In this document: piece by piece, positions 34,925 to 44,075 of the stretch | Numbering within the stretch: position 1 is the first letter of the stretch | Layout: each line of letters begins with the position of its first letter | From: Streptomyces sp. Edi4 | GTDB lineage: Bacteria; Actinomycetota; Actinomycetes; Streptomycetales; Streptomycetaceae | NCBI RefSeq assembly: GCF_040253615.1 | Contig: NZ_JBEJGY010000004.1 | Span: 4,774,001 to 4,838,000 of the forward strand | DNA length: 64,000 nucleotides | Direction: 5' to 3' | The notes under the pieces: generated by a model | Told to the model about the DNA's origin: nothing | Seen by the model: the letters and a program-made list of their open reading frames with translations, nothing else | Databases searched by the model: none | Program-made: the position numbers and the translations under genes

Positions 34925-35254
34925 CCGGCCACTTCCGTTCCCCGCCCCCGCGCCACCCGCGACCTGCTCGATCCGGTCGATCCGGTCCTGGCCGTCACGT
35001 CGCCGGTGCCGTCCCCGACGGTGGGCGCGCTCGGGGCCCCGGTCATCGGTCCCCTCGCCCAGTCCGCCACCGCGATGCATATCCTTCACCCGACTGCTTG
35101 TAGCCCGACTGCTTTGTAGACGGCGCGCGCCCCGCCGCGCAACCCGATCATCCGTCGATGCAACTCGATCATCTGCGGATCATCGTGTCACTGACCTCCC
35201 CCGCGCGGGTGCGGTGAAACACCAGTCCGCAAGAACGTCCGGGCCTCTGCCACC
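34925..35254. other. intergenic region upstream of hemL
   Basis: About 330 bases between divergent genes. It contains a direct repeat of CCCGACTGCTT-TGTAG (35088-35117) and three copies of GATCATC in 35147-35184. A promoter for hemL must lie here, but no clear -10/-35 pair was identified. No gene is seen. Confidence 0.45.
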
Positions 35255-36577
35255 ATGGCGTGTGTGAGCTATCCGTACGAATACGACGCCCCAGTTTCGC
35301 AGAACCTCTTCGACCGCGCGTCCGCCGTGACGCCCGGCGGTGTGAACTCCCCCGTCCGTGCCTTCCGGGCCGTGGGCGGTACGCCCCGGTTCATGGTGTC
35401 CGGTACGGGGCCCTACCTGACCGACGCCGACGGCCGTGAGTACGTCGACCTGGTGTGCTCGTGGGGCCCGATGATCCTCGGACACGCGCACCCCGAGGTC
35501 GTCGCGGCCGTGCGGGAGGCCGTCGGCCGCGGCACCTCCTTCGGTACGCCCGGCGAGGGTGAGGTCGCGCTCGCCGAGGAGATCGTGGCCCGTGTCGAGC
35601 CGGTCGAGCAGGTCCGCCTGGTGTCCTCCGGCACCGAGGCGACCATGTCCGCGATCCGTCTGGCCCGTGGCTTCACCGGCCGCGCCAAGGTGATCAAGTT
35701 CGCCGGCTGCTACCACGGGCACGTGGACGCGCTGCTGGCCGCCGCCGGCTCCGGGGTCGCCACCTTCGGCCTTCCCGACACCCCCGGCGTCACCGGCGCC
35801 CAGGCCGGCGACACGATCGTGCTCCCGTACAACGATCTGGACGCGGTGCACGCGGCGTTCCACGCCCACCCGGGCGAGATCGCCTGTGTGATCACCGAGG
35901 CGTCGCCCGGCAACATGGGCGTCGTCCCGCCCGCCGAGGGGTTCAACGCCGGTCTGAAGGCGGCGTGCGCCAAGAACGGCGCGCTCTACATCTCCGACGA
36001 GGTGATGACCGGGTTCCGTACGTCAAAGGCGGGCTGGTTCGGCGTCGATGGCGTCAAGCCGGACCTCATGACGTTCGGCAAGGTCATGGGCGGAGGCTTC
36101 CCGGCCGCGGCGTTCGGCGGCCGCGCCGACGTGATGGGCCACCTCGCCCCGGCCGGCCCCGTCTACCAGGCGGGCACCCTGTCCGGCAATCCGGTCGCCA
36201 CCGCCGCAGGCCTCGCCCAGCTGCGGCTGCTCGACGACGCGGCGTACGCCAAGGTCGACGCCGTGTCCGCCGAGATCCAGGGGCTCGTCACCGGCGCGCT
36301 CGGCAAGGAGGGCGTGGCTCACCGGGTGCAGACGGCGAGCAACATGTTCTCCGTCTTCTTCACGCCGGACGAGGTCACCGACTACGACGACGCGAAGAAG
36401 CAGGAAGCCTTCCGCTTCAACGCGTTCTTCCACTCGATGCTGTCGCAGGGCGTCTACCTGCCGCCCTCGGCGTTCGAGTCCTGGTTCGTGTCGACCGCCC
36501 ACGACGAGCGCGCCATCGAGCGCATCGCGGCCGCGCTGCCCGCCGCCGCCCGCGCCGCAGCGGAGGCCACGGCATGA
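35255..36577 (+). CDS. hemL: glutamate-1-semialdehyde 2,1-aminomutase
   Basis: This 440-residue PLP enzyme converts glutamate-1-semialdehyde to 5-aminolevulinate in the C5 route to haem. Family marks are NLFDRASAVTPGGVNSPVRAF at the N-terminus, VSSGTEATMSAIRLARG, FAGCYHGHVDALL, ISDEVMTGFR (cofactor Asp) and the Schiff-base Lys276 in MTFGKVMGGG. The start could be ATG at 35255 or GTG at 35264; neither has a clear ribosome site. The last codon overlaps the next gene by 4 bp. In aerobic actinobacteria the product feeds cytochromes, whose maturation genes follow downstream. Confidence 0.96.
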   Translation: MACVSYPYEYDAPVSQNLFDRASAVTPGGVNSPVRAFRAVGGTPRFMVSGTGPYLTDADGREYVDLVCSWGPMILGHAHPEVVAAVREAVGRGTSFGTPGEGEVALAEEIVARVEPVEQVRLVSSGTEATMSAIRLARGFTGRAKVIKFAGCYHGHVDALLAAAGSGVATFGLPDTPGVTGAQAGDTIVLPYNDLDAVHAAFHAHPGEIACVITEASPGNMGVVPPAEGFNAGLKAACAKNGALYISDEVMTGFRTSKAGWFGVDGVKPDLMTFGKVMGGGFPAAAFGGRADVMGHLAPAGPVYQAGTLSGNPVATAAGLAQLRLLDDAAYAKVDAVSAEIQGLVTGALGKEGVAHRVQTASNMFSVFFTPDEVTDYDDAKKQEAFRFNAFFHSMLSQGVYLPPSAFESWFVSTAHDERAIERIAAALPAAARAAAEATA

Positions 36578-37272
36578 GCGAGCAGAACCGGCCGAGCGGG
36601 AACGAGCTCACCGTCGTACACCTGATGCGCCACGGCGAGGTGCACAACCCGGACGGGGTGCTCTACGGGCGCCGCCCCGGCTACCACCTGTCCGAACTCG
36701 GCCGCCAGATGGCCGACCGGGTCGCCGAGCACCTGGCGGGCCGTGACGTCACCCATGTCGTCGCCTCGCCGCTGGAGCGCGCCCAGGAGACGGCGACCCC
36801 GATCGCCAAGGCGCACGGACTCGACCTCGCGACCGACCCACGCCTGATCGAGGCGGGCAACGTCTTCGAGGGCAAGACCTTCGGAGTCGGGGACGGCGCC
36901 CTGCGCAAGCCCGCCAACTGGAAGCACCTGACCAACCCGTTCCGCCCGTCCTGGGGCGAGCCGTACGTCGAGCAGGTCGTGCGGATGATGGGCGCGCTGG
37001 ATGCGGCGCGGGACGCGGCACGCGGTCATGAGGCGGTCTGCGTCAGCCACCAGCTGCCGATCTGGATCGTGCGCAGCTTCGTCGAGAAGCGGCGTCTGTG
37101 GCACGACCCGCGCAAGCGGCAGTGCACGCTGGCCTCGCTGACCAGCTTCACCTACCAGGGCGACAAGATCGTCTCGGTGGGCTACAGCGAGCCCGCGCGC
37201 GATCTCGTTCCGGCGCATCTGCTGGCCGGCGCCAAGCCGGTCAAGGGGAAGTCGAAGGCCTTCGGCGCCTGA
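36574..37272 (+). CDS. histidine phosphatase family protein
   Basis: This 232-residue protein of the phosphoglycerate mutase-like histidine phosphatase family has the catalytic LMRHGEVHNP motif (residues 17-26), RAQETATPIAKAHGL as the second arginine region, and VCVSHQLPIWIVRSF with the second catalytic histidine. The ATG overlaps the hemL stop by 4 bp (ATGA), so the two are translationally coupled. Such phosphatases act on phosphosugars or small phosphoesters. Linkage to hemL is familiar from other Streptomyces, but its role in haem metabolism is not known. Confidence 0.92.
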   Translation: MSEQNRPSGNELTVVHLMRHGEVHNPDGVLYGRRPGYHLSELGRQMADRVAEHLAGRDVTHVVASPLERAQETATPIAKAHGLDLATDPRLIEAGNVFEGKTFGVGDGALRKPANWKHLTNPFRPSWGEPYVEQVVRMMGALDAARDAARGHEAVCVSHQLPIWIVRSFVEKRRLWHDPRKRQCTLASLTSFTYQGDKIVSVGYSEPARDLVPAHLLAGAKPVKGKSKAFGA

Positions 37273-37837
37273 CGCGGAGGCCCGGGCGCGGACCACCCGG
37301 CCCCGGCGCGGATCGCCCGGGCCCGGGCGGGCCACCTGGGCCGGTCCGGCACGGATCACCCGGCCCCGGGCCGGACCGCCACCCAGGCCCGGGTCTGGAC
37401 CACCTAGGCCCGGACCACCCAGGCCCGGCCACCACGGCCCGGACCACCCAGGCCCGGCCACCACGGCCCGGACCACCCAGGCCCGGCACCACAGCCAGCC
37501 CGGGCCCGGGTGCCGACGCCCGGCCCGCGAGGTCCGCCCCCGCCCCGCCGGCCCGCGAGGTCCGCCCCCGCCCCGCCGGCCCGCGAGGTCCGCCCCCGCC
37601 CCGCCGGCCCGCGAGGTCCGCCCCCGCCCCGCGGGCCCGCGAGGTCCGCCCCCCGCCCCGTACCGTTCACGCGATCCCCACCCCCCGACCCCGCGACCCG
37701 CACTCCCCATCTCGTACGGTTTACGAAGGTTTGTGCGAGCTGTGGGGAACCATCCCGGTTTCACCCGGCATCTCACACCTTGCCCAACTGCGGTGACGCA
37801 CTTGGGCGTGCGGACGACGAGACGACGGTGCGACGCG
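37273..37837. repeat. repeat-rich intergenic region (29-bp and 28-bp tandem repeats)
   Basis: Two arrays follow the phosphatase gene. At 37407-37493 a 29-bp unit beginning GGCCCGGACCACCCAGGCCC is present about three times. At 37522-37660 a 28-bp unit, GGCCCGCGAGGTCCGCCCCC plus GCCCCGCC, starts at 37522, 37550, 37578, 37606 and 37634. No gene is supported; open frames merely read the repeats. Confidence 0.85.
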
Positions 37838-39112
37838 ATGGGAACGGACGGGTTCATGAGGGAGAACGGACGGAATTTCAGCCGGAGGGGCATGCTGGGA
37901 CTGGGTCTGGGGGCGGCCGCGGCGGCCGGTCTCGCCGGCTGCGGCAGCGCGGACGGGGGCCATGGCGCGAAGAGCGGCAACGGCGACAAGGGCGGTGACG
38001 CGGCCGGCAAGAAGGCCGACGCCAAACTCATAGGCGACGGTTCCACCGCCGACACCGGCAAGCAGCCCCACCAGCCCGACAAGCCCGTCCCCCTGGAACC
38101 CGGCCAGACCCCGCCCCAGTTCGTGGTCTTCTCCTGGGACGGCGCCGGCGAGGTCGGCAACGGTCTCTTCCCGCGCTTCCTTCAGCTCGCCAAGGACCAC
38201 GGCGCGGGCATGACGTTCTTCCTCTCCGGTCTGTATCTGCTGCCCGAGGACAAGAAGCGCCTCTACCGCCCGCCGAACAACCCCGTCGGCGCCTCCGACA
38301 TCGGCTACCTCTCCGACCCGCACCTCAAGGAGACGCTGAAGTACGTCCGCCAGGCGTGGACCGACGGCCATGAGATAGGCACCCACTTCAACGGCCACTT
38401 CTGCTCGGGGCGCGGCACCGTCGAGCACTGGACCCCGGCTCAGTGGCAGAGCGAGATAGACCAGGCGATCGACTTCGTCACCAAGTGGAAGACCAACACC
38501 GGGTGGACGGACGAGGACCCACTGCCCTTCGACTACCGGCGCGAGCTCGCCGGCGGCCGCACCCCCTGCCTGCTCGGCCAGGACAACCTGCTGCCCACCG
38601 CGCAGAAGCTGGGCTGGCGCTACGACGCCTCGTCGCCCGGCGGCACCCAGGTGTGGCCGGTCAAGCGGCACGGGCTGTGGGACCTGCCGCTCCAGCAAAT
38701 ACCCTTCCCCGGCCACTCCTTCCAGGTCCTGTCCATGGACTACAACATCCTGGCCAACCAGTCGAAGAATTCGACCAAGGCCCCGCCGGCCAACTATCCC
38801 GGCTGGCGCAAGCAGGCCACCGAGGCCTACCTCGCCGGATTCAAGCGCGCCTACGAAACCAATCGCGCGCCGTTCTACATCGGAAACCACTTCGAACAGT
38901 GGAACGGCGGCATCTACATGGACGCCGTCGAAGAGGCCTTCAAGGGCATCGCCGCGCAGCGGGACGCCAAGAAGGATGTGAGGCTCGTCTCCTTCAAGCA
39001 GTACTGCGACTGGCTCGACGTCCAGGACCCGAAGGTGCTCGCCAAGCTCCGTACGCTCGGGGTGGGACAGGCGCCCGCAGGTGGCTGGAACACGTTCCTG
39101 AAGACCGTTTAG
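37838..39112 (+). CDS. Tat-exported lipoprotein with polysaccharide deacetylase-like domain
   Basis: This protein of about 424 residues has a twin-arginine signal (NFSRRGMLGLGLG) and a lipobox LAGC, so it should be exported folded and lipidated. A polar linker (about 35-85) precedes a domain with FVVFSWDGAGE and HEIGTHFNGHFC, which match the Asp and His-His metal motifs of NodB-type carbohydrate deacetylases. The start is ATG at 37838 or 37856; both keep the signal intact. The gene leads the run ResA-CcdA-ResB-CcsB with a 77-bp gap to resA. A cell-wall role beside cytochrome c maturation is unexplained. Substrate is unknown. Confidence 0.8.
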   Translation: MGTDGFMRENGRNFSRRGMLGLGLGAAAAAGLAGCGSADGGHGAKSGNGDKGGDAAGKKADAKLIGDGSTADTGKQPHQPDKPVPLEPGQTPPQFVVFSWDGAGEVGNGLFPRFLQLAKDHGAGMTFFLSGLYLLPEDKKRLYRPPNNPVGASDIGYLSDPHLKETLKYVRQAWTDGHEIGTHFNGHFCSGRGTVEHWTPAQWQSEIDQAIDFVTKWKTNTGWTDEDPLPFDYRRELAGGRTPCLLGQDNLLPTAQKLGWRYDASSPGGTQVWPVKRHGLWDLPLQQIPFPGHSFQVLSMDYNILANQSKNSTKAPPANYPGWRKQATEAYLAGFKRAYETNRAPFYIGNHFEQWNGGIYMDAVEEAFKGIAAQRDAKKDVRLVSFKQYCDWLDVQDPKVLAKLRTLGVGQAPAGGWNTFLKTV

Positions 39113-39189
39113 GCGTTCCTGACAAGGGGCTTTACGGGCAGTCAGGGGGGCGCGCAAGATCCCCGAAACCGCCATGCGAAACTTTTCAC

Positions 39190-39798
39190 ATGTCCGTGAG
39201 TCCTGCTTTCCGACGCCGTCGCACCCTGACGCTGGCCGCGGCCGCCGCGGCCGCCGGCGCGCTGACCCTGACGGCCTGCGGTTCCGGTGGCACGTCCGGT
39301 GGTTCCGGTGACACCAAGTTCGTCACCGGCACCGGCGGCATCGCCACCGTGGCCAAGGGGGACCGGCAGAAGGCACCCGAGCTTTCCGGTGCGACCGTCG
39401 ACGGCAAGCAGCTCGACGTCGCCTCGCTCAAGGGCAAGATCGTCGTCCTGAACGTATGGGGCTCCTGGTGCGCGCCCTGCCGGGCCGAAGCGCCGTATCT
39501 GGCCAAGGTCTCCAAGGAGACGCGGGCCAAGGGCGTCGAGTTCGTGGGGATCAATACGCGCGACACGGACAAGGGCCCGGCCCAGCAGTTCGAGAAGGAA
39601 TTCGGCGTCGACTATCCGAGTCTGTACGACCCGATCGGCAAGCTCATTCTGCGTTTCCCCAAGGGCAGCCTGAATCCGCAGGCCATTCCGTCGACGATCG
39701 TTCTCGACCGGAACGGAAAGATCGCCGCGCGCGCCCTGATGGCGTTGGACGACACCAAGCTGCACCAGATGATCGACCCGCTGATCGCGGAGAAGTGA
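39190..39798 (+). CDS. resA: ResA-like thiol-disulfide oxidoreductase lipoprotein
   Basis: This 202-residue lipoprotein (lipobox LTAC near residue 30) has an extracytoplasmic thioredoxin fold. The redox motif is WCAPC with Cys94 and Cys97, in VVLNVWGSWCAPCRAEAPYL. QAIPSTIVLDRNGKIAAR contains the cis-proline loop. It keeps apocytochrome c haem-binding cysteines reduced, receiving electrons from CcdA. The gene is 4 bp before ccdA and followed by resB and ccsB, the complete system II set. Its own signal is Sec-type with a run of arginines. Confidence 0.94.
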   Translation: MSVSPAFRRRRTLTLAAAAAAAGALTLTACGSGGTSGGSGDTKFVTGTGGIATVAKGDRQKAPELSGATVDGKQLDVASLKGKIVVLNVWGSWCAPCRAEAPYLAKVSKETRAKGVEFVGINTRDTDKGPAQQFEKEFGVDYPSLYDPIGKLILRFPKGSLNPQAIPSTIVLDRNGKIAARALMALDDTKLHQMIDPLIAEK

Positions 39799-39802
39799 TC
39801 GC

Positions 39803-40567
39803 GTGATGGCACTGGCCGCCGTCGGCTCGATGAACGAGACGGTCTTCAGCGGGGCCCTTCTCGTGGCTCTGCCGGTCGCCGTGCTCGGCGGCCTCGTCTC
39901 GTTCTTCTCGCCCTGCGTACTGCCCCTGGTCCCCGGTTATCTCTCGTACGTCACCGGGGTCACCGGCACCGACTTGGCCGAGGCGAAGCGCGGACGCATG
40001 GTCGCGGGCGCCAGCCTGTTCGTGCTCGGCTTCACCGCCGTGTTCGTCTCCGGCGGCGCGCTGTTCGGCTACTTCGGCAAGAACCTCCAGGACTACGGCG
40101 ACACGCTCTCCAAGGTCCTCGGCGTCCTGATGATCCTCATGGGCGTCTTCTTCATGGGCCTCATGCCGTGGATGACCCAGCGGGAGTTCCGCTTCCACAA
40201 GCGGCCCGTGACCGGGCTCGCCGGGGCGCCGCTGCTCGGCGCGCTCTTCGGCATCGGCTGGACGCCGTGCCTGGGGCCCACGCTCACCTCGGTCAACGCG
40301 CTCGCGATGGACCAGGCGAGCGCCGGGCGCGGGGCGATACTGACGGTCGCGTACTGTCTCGGCCTCGGGCTGCCGTTCGTGCTCGCGGCGGTCGCCTTCC
40401 GCAAGGCGCTCGGCGCCTTCGGCTGGGTGAAGAAGCACTACGTATGGGTGATGCGGATCGGCGGCGGCATGATGATCGTGACCGGCGTGCTGCTGCTCAC
40501 CGGCGCTTGGGCGGAGCTCGTCCAGCAGGTACAGGGCTGGTCCCAAGGCTTTCAGGTGGGTGTCTGA
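39803..40567 (+). CDS. ccdA: cytochrome c biogenesis protein CcdA
   Basis: This integral membrane protein of 254 residues has six predicted helices. It carries the CcdA/DsbD-type motifs FFSPCVLPLVPGYLSYVTG and GIGWTPCLGPTL, whose two cysteines shuttle electrons from cytoplasmic thioredoxin to ResA across the membrane. It starts at GTG 39803 or ATG 39806; GGAGAAG upstream fits either. It lies between resA (4-bp gap) and resB (3-bp gap), so the whole run is one operon. Confidence 0.95.
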   Translation: MMALAAVGSMNETVFSGALLVALPVAVLGGLVSFFSPCVLPLVPGYLSYVTGVTGTDLAEAKRGRMVAGASLFVLGFTAVFVSGGALFGYFGKNLQDYGDTLSKVLGVLMILMGVFFMGLMPWMTQREFRFHKRPVTGLAGAPLLGALFGIGWTPCLGPTLTSVNALAMDQASAGRGAILTVAYCLGLGLPFVLAAVAFRKALGAFGWVKKHYVWVMRIGGGMMIVTGVLLLTGAWAELVQQVQGWSQGFQVGV

Positions 40568-40570
40568 CGC

Positions 40571-42283
40571 ATGAGCAAGATCGACCAAACCGAACCGACT
40601 CCGGAGCCCGACCTCGGCGAGGCCGGGGCACAGCTCTCCACCGCCCCCACCGAGGAACGCTCCAACGGCCCCGTCGGCATCGGCGTGATCGGCTGGATCC
40701 GCTGGTTCTGGCGGCAGCTGACCTCGATGCGGGTCGCGCTCATCCTGCTGTTCCTGCTGTCGCTCGGCGCCATCCCCGGCTCGCTGATCCCGCAGACCGC
40801 CGTCGATGAGATGAAGGTCGCCGACTTCCAGAAGCGGCACGACACCATCTCGCCGATCTACGAGAAGCTCGGCCTGTTCCACGTCTACAGCTCGGTGTGG
40901 TTCTCCGCGATCTACATCCTGCTTTTCGTCTCGCTCATCGGCTGCATCGTGCCCCGCACCTGGCAGTTCGTCGGCCAGCTGCGCGGACAGCCGCCGGCCG
41001 CGCCGGGCCGTCTGACCCGGCTGCCCGCCTACACGACCTGGCGTACGGACGCCGAGCCCGAGCAGGTCACCGAGGCCGCGCTCGCCCTGCTCAAGAAGCG
41101 CCGCTTCCGCTCCCGGATCAGCGGGGACGCCGTCGCCGCCGAGAAGGGCTATCTGCGCGAGGCCGGCAACCTGATCTTCCACGTCTCGCTGATCGTGATC
41201 CTGGTGGCGTTCGCCACCGGACAGCTCTTCAAGTCCGAGGGCGGCAAGCTGATCGTCCAGGGCGACGGGTTCTCCAACACGCTCACCCAGTACGACGACT
41301 TCAAGTCGGGCTCGATGTTCAACAGCGAGGACCTGGCGCCGTTCAGCTTCACCCTGGACCGCTTCGACGCGACGTACGAGCGCTCGGGGCCCGAACTCGG
41401 CACGGCCCGCGAGTTCAAGGCGCACGTCACCTACTCCGAGGGCGCCGAGGGCAAGCCGCAGCAGAAGACCATCGAGGTCAACAAGCCGCTGGTGGTGGAC
41501 GGCTCCAAGGTCTACCTGCTCTCGCACGGCTACGCGCCCTCGGTCACCGTCAAGGACGGCAAGGGCGACGTCGTCTTCCACGGCGCGGTGCCGCTGCTGC
41601 CGATGGACAACAACCTCACGTCCAGCGGCGCCATCAAGGTGCTCGACGGCTACCGCGACGCCCAGGGCGACAAGGACCAGCTGGGCTTCGCCGCGTTCTT
41701 CGTGCCGACGTTCGGCGGCAAGGGCACCGGCGCCACCCAGATGTTCTCCAAGTTCCCCGCGCCCGACTTCCCGGTGCTCAACGTCGGCGCCTACCACGGC
41801 GACCTCGGCGTCAACTCGGGTCTGCCCAAGAACGTCTACCAGCTGGACACGGCGAGCCGGTCCATCAAGCCGTTCAAGGACGCCAACGGCACCATCCTCA
41901 AGAAGCTGCTGCTGCCCGGCGAGAGCCTCCAACTGCCGGACGGCGCCGGGTCGATCACCTTCGACAAGGGCCCCATCAAGCAGTGGGCGAGCTTCCAGAT
42001 CTCCCACCAGCCCGGCAGCGGTCTCGCCCTCACCGGCGCGATCGGTGCCATCGCGGGGCTCGCCGGCTCGCTGTTCATCCAGCGGCGCCGGGTCTGGGTC
42101 CGGGCCGTCAGGGGCGACGACGGGGTGACCGTCGTCGAGATGGCCGGGCTCGGCCGCAGTGAGTCCGCGAAGCTTCCCGAGGAGCTGGCCGATCTCGCGG
42201 TCACGCTCATCCCGCAGGCGCCGACCGCGCCGGATCCAGAACCCCAACCCTCAGAAGTTCCTGCCGAAGGGGCTGAGAAGTGA
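40571..42283 (+). CDS. resB: cytochrome c biogenesis protein ResB
   Basis: This 570-residue membrane protein is the ResB (Ccs1) half of the system II cytochrome c synthetase. An acidic 35-residue N-terminus precedes IRWFWRQLTSMRVALILLFLLSLG (first helices), a second helix pair ends near TWQF, and a third helix is at EAGNLIFHVSLIVILVAFATGQLF. A large outer domain of about 270 residues follows, and a last helix near 490-515 (GAIGAIAGLAGSLFIQRRR). It works with CcsB to deliver haem and ligate it to apocytochrome c. The last codon overlaps ccsB by 4 bp (GTGA). Confidence 0.94.
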   Translation: MSKIDQTEPTPEPDLGEAGAQLSTAPTEERSNGPVGIGVIGWIRWFWRQLTSMRVALILLFLLSLGAIPGSLIPQTAVDEMKVADFQKRHDTISPIYEKLGLFHVYSSVWFSAIYILLFVSLIGCIVPRTWQFVGQLRGQPPAAPGRLTRLPAYTTWRTDAEPEQVTEAALALLKKRRFRSRISGDAVAAEKGYLREAGNLIFHVSLIVILVAFATGQLFKSEGGKLIVQGDGFSNTLTQYDDFKSGSMFNSEDLAPFSFTLDRFDATYERSGPELGTAREFKAHVTYSEGAEGKPQQKTIEVNKPLVVDGSKVYLLSHGYAPSVTVKDGKGDVVFHGAVPLLPMDNNLTSSGAIKVLDGYRDAQGDKDQLGFAAFFVPTFGGKGTGATQMFSKFPAPDFPVLNVGAYHGDLGVNSGLPKNVYQLDTASRSIKPFKDANGTILKKLLLPGESLQLPDGAGSITFDKGPIKQWASFQISHQPGSGLALTGAIGAIAGLAGSLFIQRRRVWVRAVRGDDGVTVVEMAGLGRSESAKLPEELADLAVTLIPQAPTAPDPEPQPSEVPAEGAEK

Positions 42284-43371
42284 ATCTCGCCGCCACCACC
42301 AATGAGAGCCTGGCGCACACCAGCAACTACCTCATCTACTCGTCGATGGCCGTGTATCTGCTGGCCTTCTTCGCCAACATGGCCGAATGGCTCTTCGGCA
42401 GCCGCAGCAAGGTCGCCCGCACGGCGGCCGCGCTGACCGGCGCCGGGCAGGACGCCGTGGACGCGGGCACCGTCAAGGTCGAGGTCGCCACCAAGAACGG
42501 CGGCACCGCGGTCCTGGAGCGCCCCAAGGTCGTGACGCGCTCCGTCTCCGGCACCCGTGACGTGCCGGACGGGCCGGGCGCCTCCGGCGGGGACGAGAAG
42601 GGCGACCTCTACGGTCGCATCGCCATCTCCCTGACGGTGCTCGCCTTCCTCATCGAGTTCTCCGGTGTGCTCACCCGCGCGCTGTCCGTGCAGCGGGCGC
42701 CGTGGGGCAACATGTACGAGTTCAACCTGACCTTCTCCACGGTCGCGGTCGGCGTGTACCTGACGCTGCTGGCCCTCAAGAAGAACGTCGGCTGGCTCGG
42801 CCTCCCGCTGGTCACCACGGTCCTGCTCGACCTGGGCCTCGCCGTCACGGTCCTCTACACCGCGAGCGACCAGCTCGTACCGGCGCTGCACTCCTACTGG
42901 CTGTGGATCCACGTCTCCACCGCGATCTTCTGCGGCGCGGTCTTCTACGTGGGCGCGGTCGCCACGATCCTGTACCTCTTCCGCGACCGGTACGAGTCCA
43001 AGCTCGCCGAGGGCGGCACTCCGGGCACCTTCGCGACTTCGGTCATGGAGCGCCTTCCGGCCGCGTCCTCGCTCGACAAGTTCGCCTACCGCGTGAACGC
43101 CGCGGTGTTCCCGCTGTGGACGTTCACGATCATCGCGGGCGCGATCTGGGCGGGGGACGCGTGGGGCCGCTACTGGGGCTGGGACCCCAAGGAGGTCTGG
43201 TCCTTCATCACGTGGGTCGCGTACGCCTGCTACCTGCACGCGCGCGCCACGGCCGGCTGGAAGGGCCGCAAGGCGGCGACGCTGGCGCTGATCGCGTTCG
43301 GCTGCTGGCTGTTCAACTACTACGGCGTCAACATCTTCGTCAACGGCAAGCACTCCTACGCGGGCGTCTGA
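42280..43371 (+). CDS. ccsB: cytochrome c biogenesis protein CcsB (ResC)
   Basis: This 363-residue membrane protein is the haem-handling half of the synthetase. It has eight predicted helices and the conserved tryptophan-rich WWD-type motif WGRYWGWDPKEVWSFITW, which contacts haem. Conserved histidines are visible in LHSYWLWIHVSTAIF and YLHARATAGWKG. An unusual 70-residue cytoplasmic loop (about 40-110) rich in Val/Thr/Gly separates the first helix from the rest. It starts with GTG overlapping the resB stop. This is the last gene of the operon; a hairpin lies downstream at 43507-43541. Confidence 0.94.
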   Translation: MNLAATTNESLAHTSNYLIYSSMAVYLLAFFANMAEWLFGSRSKVARTAAALTGAGQDAVDAGTVKVEVATKNGGTAVLERPKVVTRSVSGTRDVPDGPGASGGDEKGDLYGRIAISLTVLAFLIEFSGVLTRALSVQRAPWGNMYEFNLTFSTVAVGVYLTLLALKKNVGWLGLPLVTTVLLDLGLAVTVLYTASDQLVPALHSYWLWIHVSTAIFCGAVFYVGAVATILYLFRDRYESKLAEGGTPGTFATSVMERLPAASSLDKFAYRVNAAVFPLWTFTIIAGAIWAGDAWGRYWGWDPKEVWSFITWVAYACYLHARATAGWKGRKAATLALIAFGCWLFNYYGVNIFVNGKHSYAGV

Positions 43372-43737
43372 CCCGGGGCCGCTCTCAACTCCGGGCGCCC
43401 TGCCGGCTCCGCCGCGGTGGGCGCGGGCGGCTTGGCATGCCGGAGGCCCTACGGGGGCGCGGGGAACTGCGCGGGTGCCCCAGCACGGTCCGCACCCGAA
43501 AGGCGGCCGGGGTCGCTGGGGCTCCGCCCCAGCGACCCCGGTTTGCACCGCCCCGCCCCTTCCCGAAACCCTCCGGGGGCGGGAGGGCTGGACGCGAGTT
43601 CGGCTGCGGACCGTGGGTGGCTCGTCGCGCAGTTCCCCGCGCCCCTGACGGGACCGGTGCCGGCCTGCATGGGCATAGTCAGCCCGTCCGGCGTGGGCCC
43701 GGGGTGGAGCCCCAGCAGCACCTCGGAGGCGAGGAGG
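43372..43737. repeat. inverted GC-rich repeat pair around a hairpin
   Basis: GGGGCGCGGGGAACTGCGCG at 43454-43473 and its exact reverse complement at 43626-43645 flank about 150 bases. The same element recurs at 57666-58085. Between them, a 15-bp perfect stem (43507-43521 with 43527-43541, loop CTCCG) is the likely terminator of the resA-ccsB operon. From memory, this 20-mer is common in Streptomyces intergenic DNA. No gene is supported. Confidence 0.85.
43507..43541 (+). terminator. hairpin terminator of the resA-ccsB operon
   Basis: A 15-bp perfect stem closes a 5-base loop. It lies 136 bp after the ccsB stop and before the convergent PLDc_N gene, and may act in both directions. It has no T-tract. 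Confidence 0.6.
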
Positions 43738-44013
43738 CTACGCCTCCTCGCCGAGGTCCCGCTTGCGGTCCTCCAGGGACGCCAGAAACTCCGGGTTGTC
43801 GTCCGGCGCCGTCCAGCGCGCCGGCGCCCGGCGGACCTTGCCCGCGATCAGCCACGCGAGCGGCCCGACCAGCACCTCGCCGAAGAGCAGCACCACGATG
43901 ATCCACACCACCTTGGGCAGGCCCTTGACGTCCTCCTCGGGGGTGTTGAGGCAGTCGATGAACGCGTAGACCCACACGGCCAGGACCAGCAGGAACGGCA
44001 GATACCTGAGCAT
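43738..44013 (-). CDS. PLDc_N domain membrane protein
   Basis: This 91-residue protein has two membrane helices (about 3-22 and 35-60). LLVLAVWVYAFIDCLNTPEE, then LPKVVWIIVVLLFGEVLVGPLAWLIAG, is the PLDc_N pattern (the membrane segment preceding cardiolipin synthase-like phospholipase D domains), but no PLD domain follows. The polar tail (RAPARWTAPDDNPEFLASLE) is cytoplasmic. It is a stable solitary gene in actinobacteria with no known role. It diverges from the UbiD-like gene, with an 18-bp palindrome in the shared promoter. Confidence 0.9.
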   Translation of the reverse strand: MLRYLPFLLVLAVWVYAFIDCLNTPEEDVKGLPKVVWIIVVLLFGEVLVGPLAWLIAGKVRRAPARWTAPDDNPEFLASLEDRKRDLGEEA

Positions 44014-44075
44014 GTTCTAACGGTCCCCCCGGGAACGGTTTCGGGCCGTGCCTCGGCCCCGGTGACCGGCCCAGG

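Noticed and set aside
40571..43371. Frameshift or ResB-CcsB fusion
   Set aside because: The two genes overlap by GTGA and are both full length, which is ordinary translational coupling.
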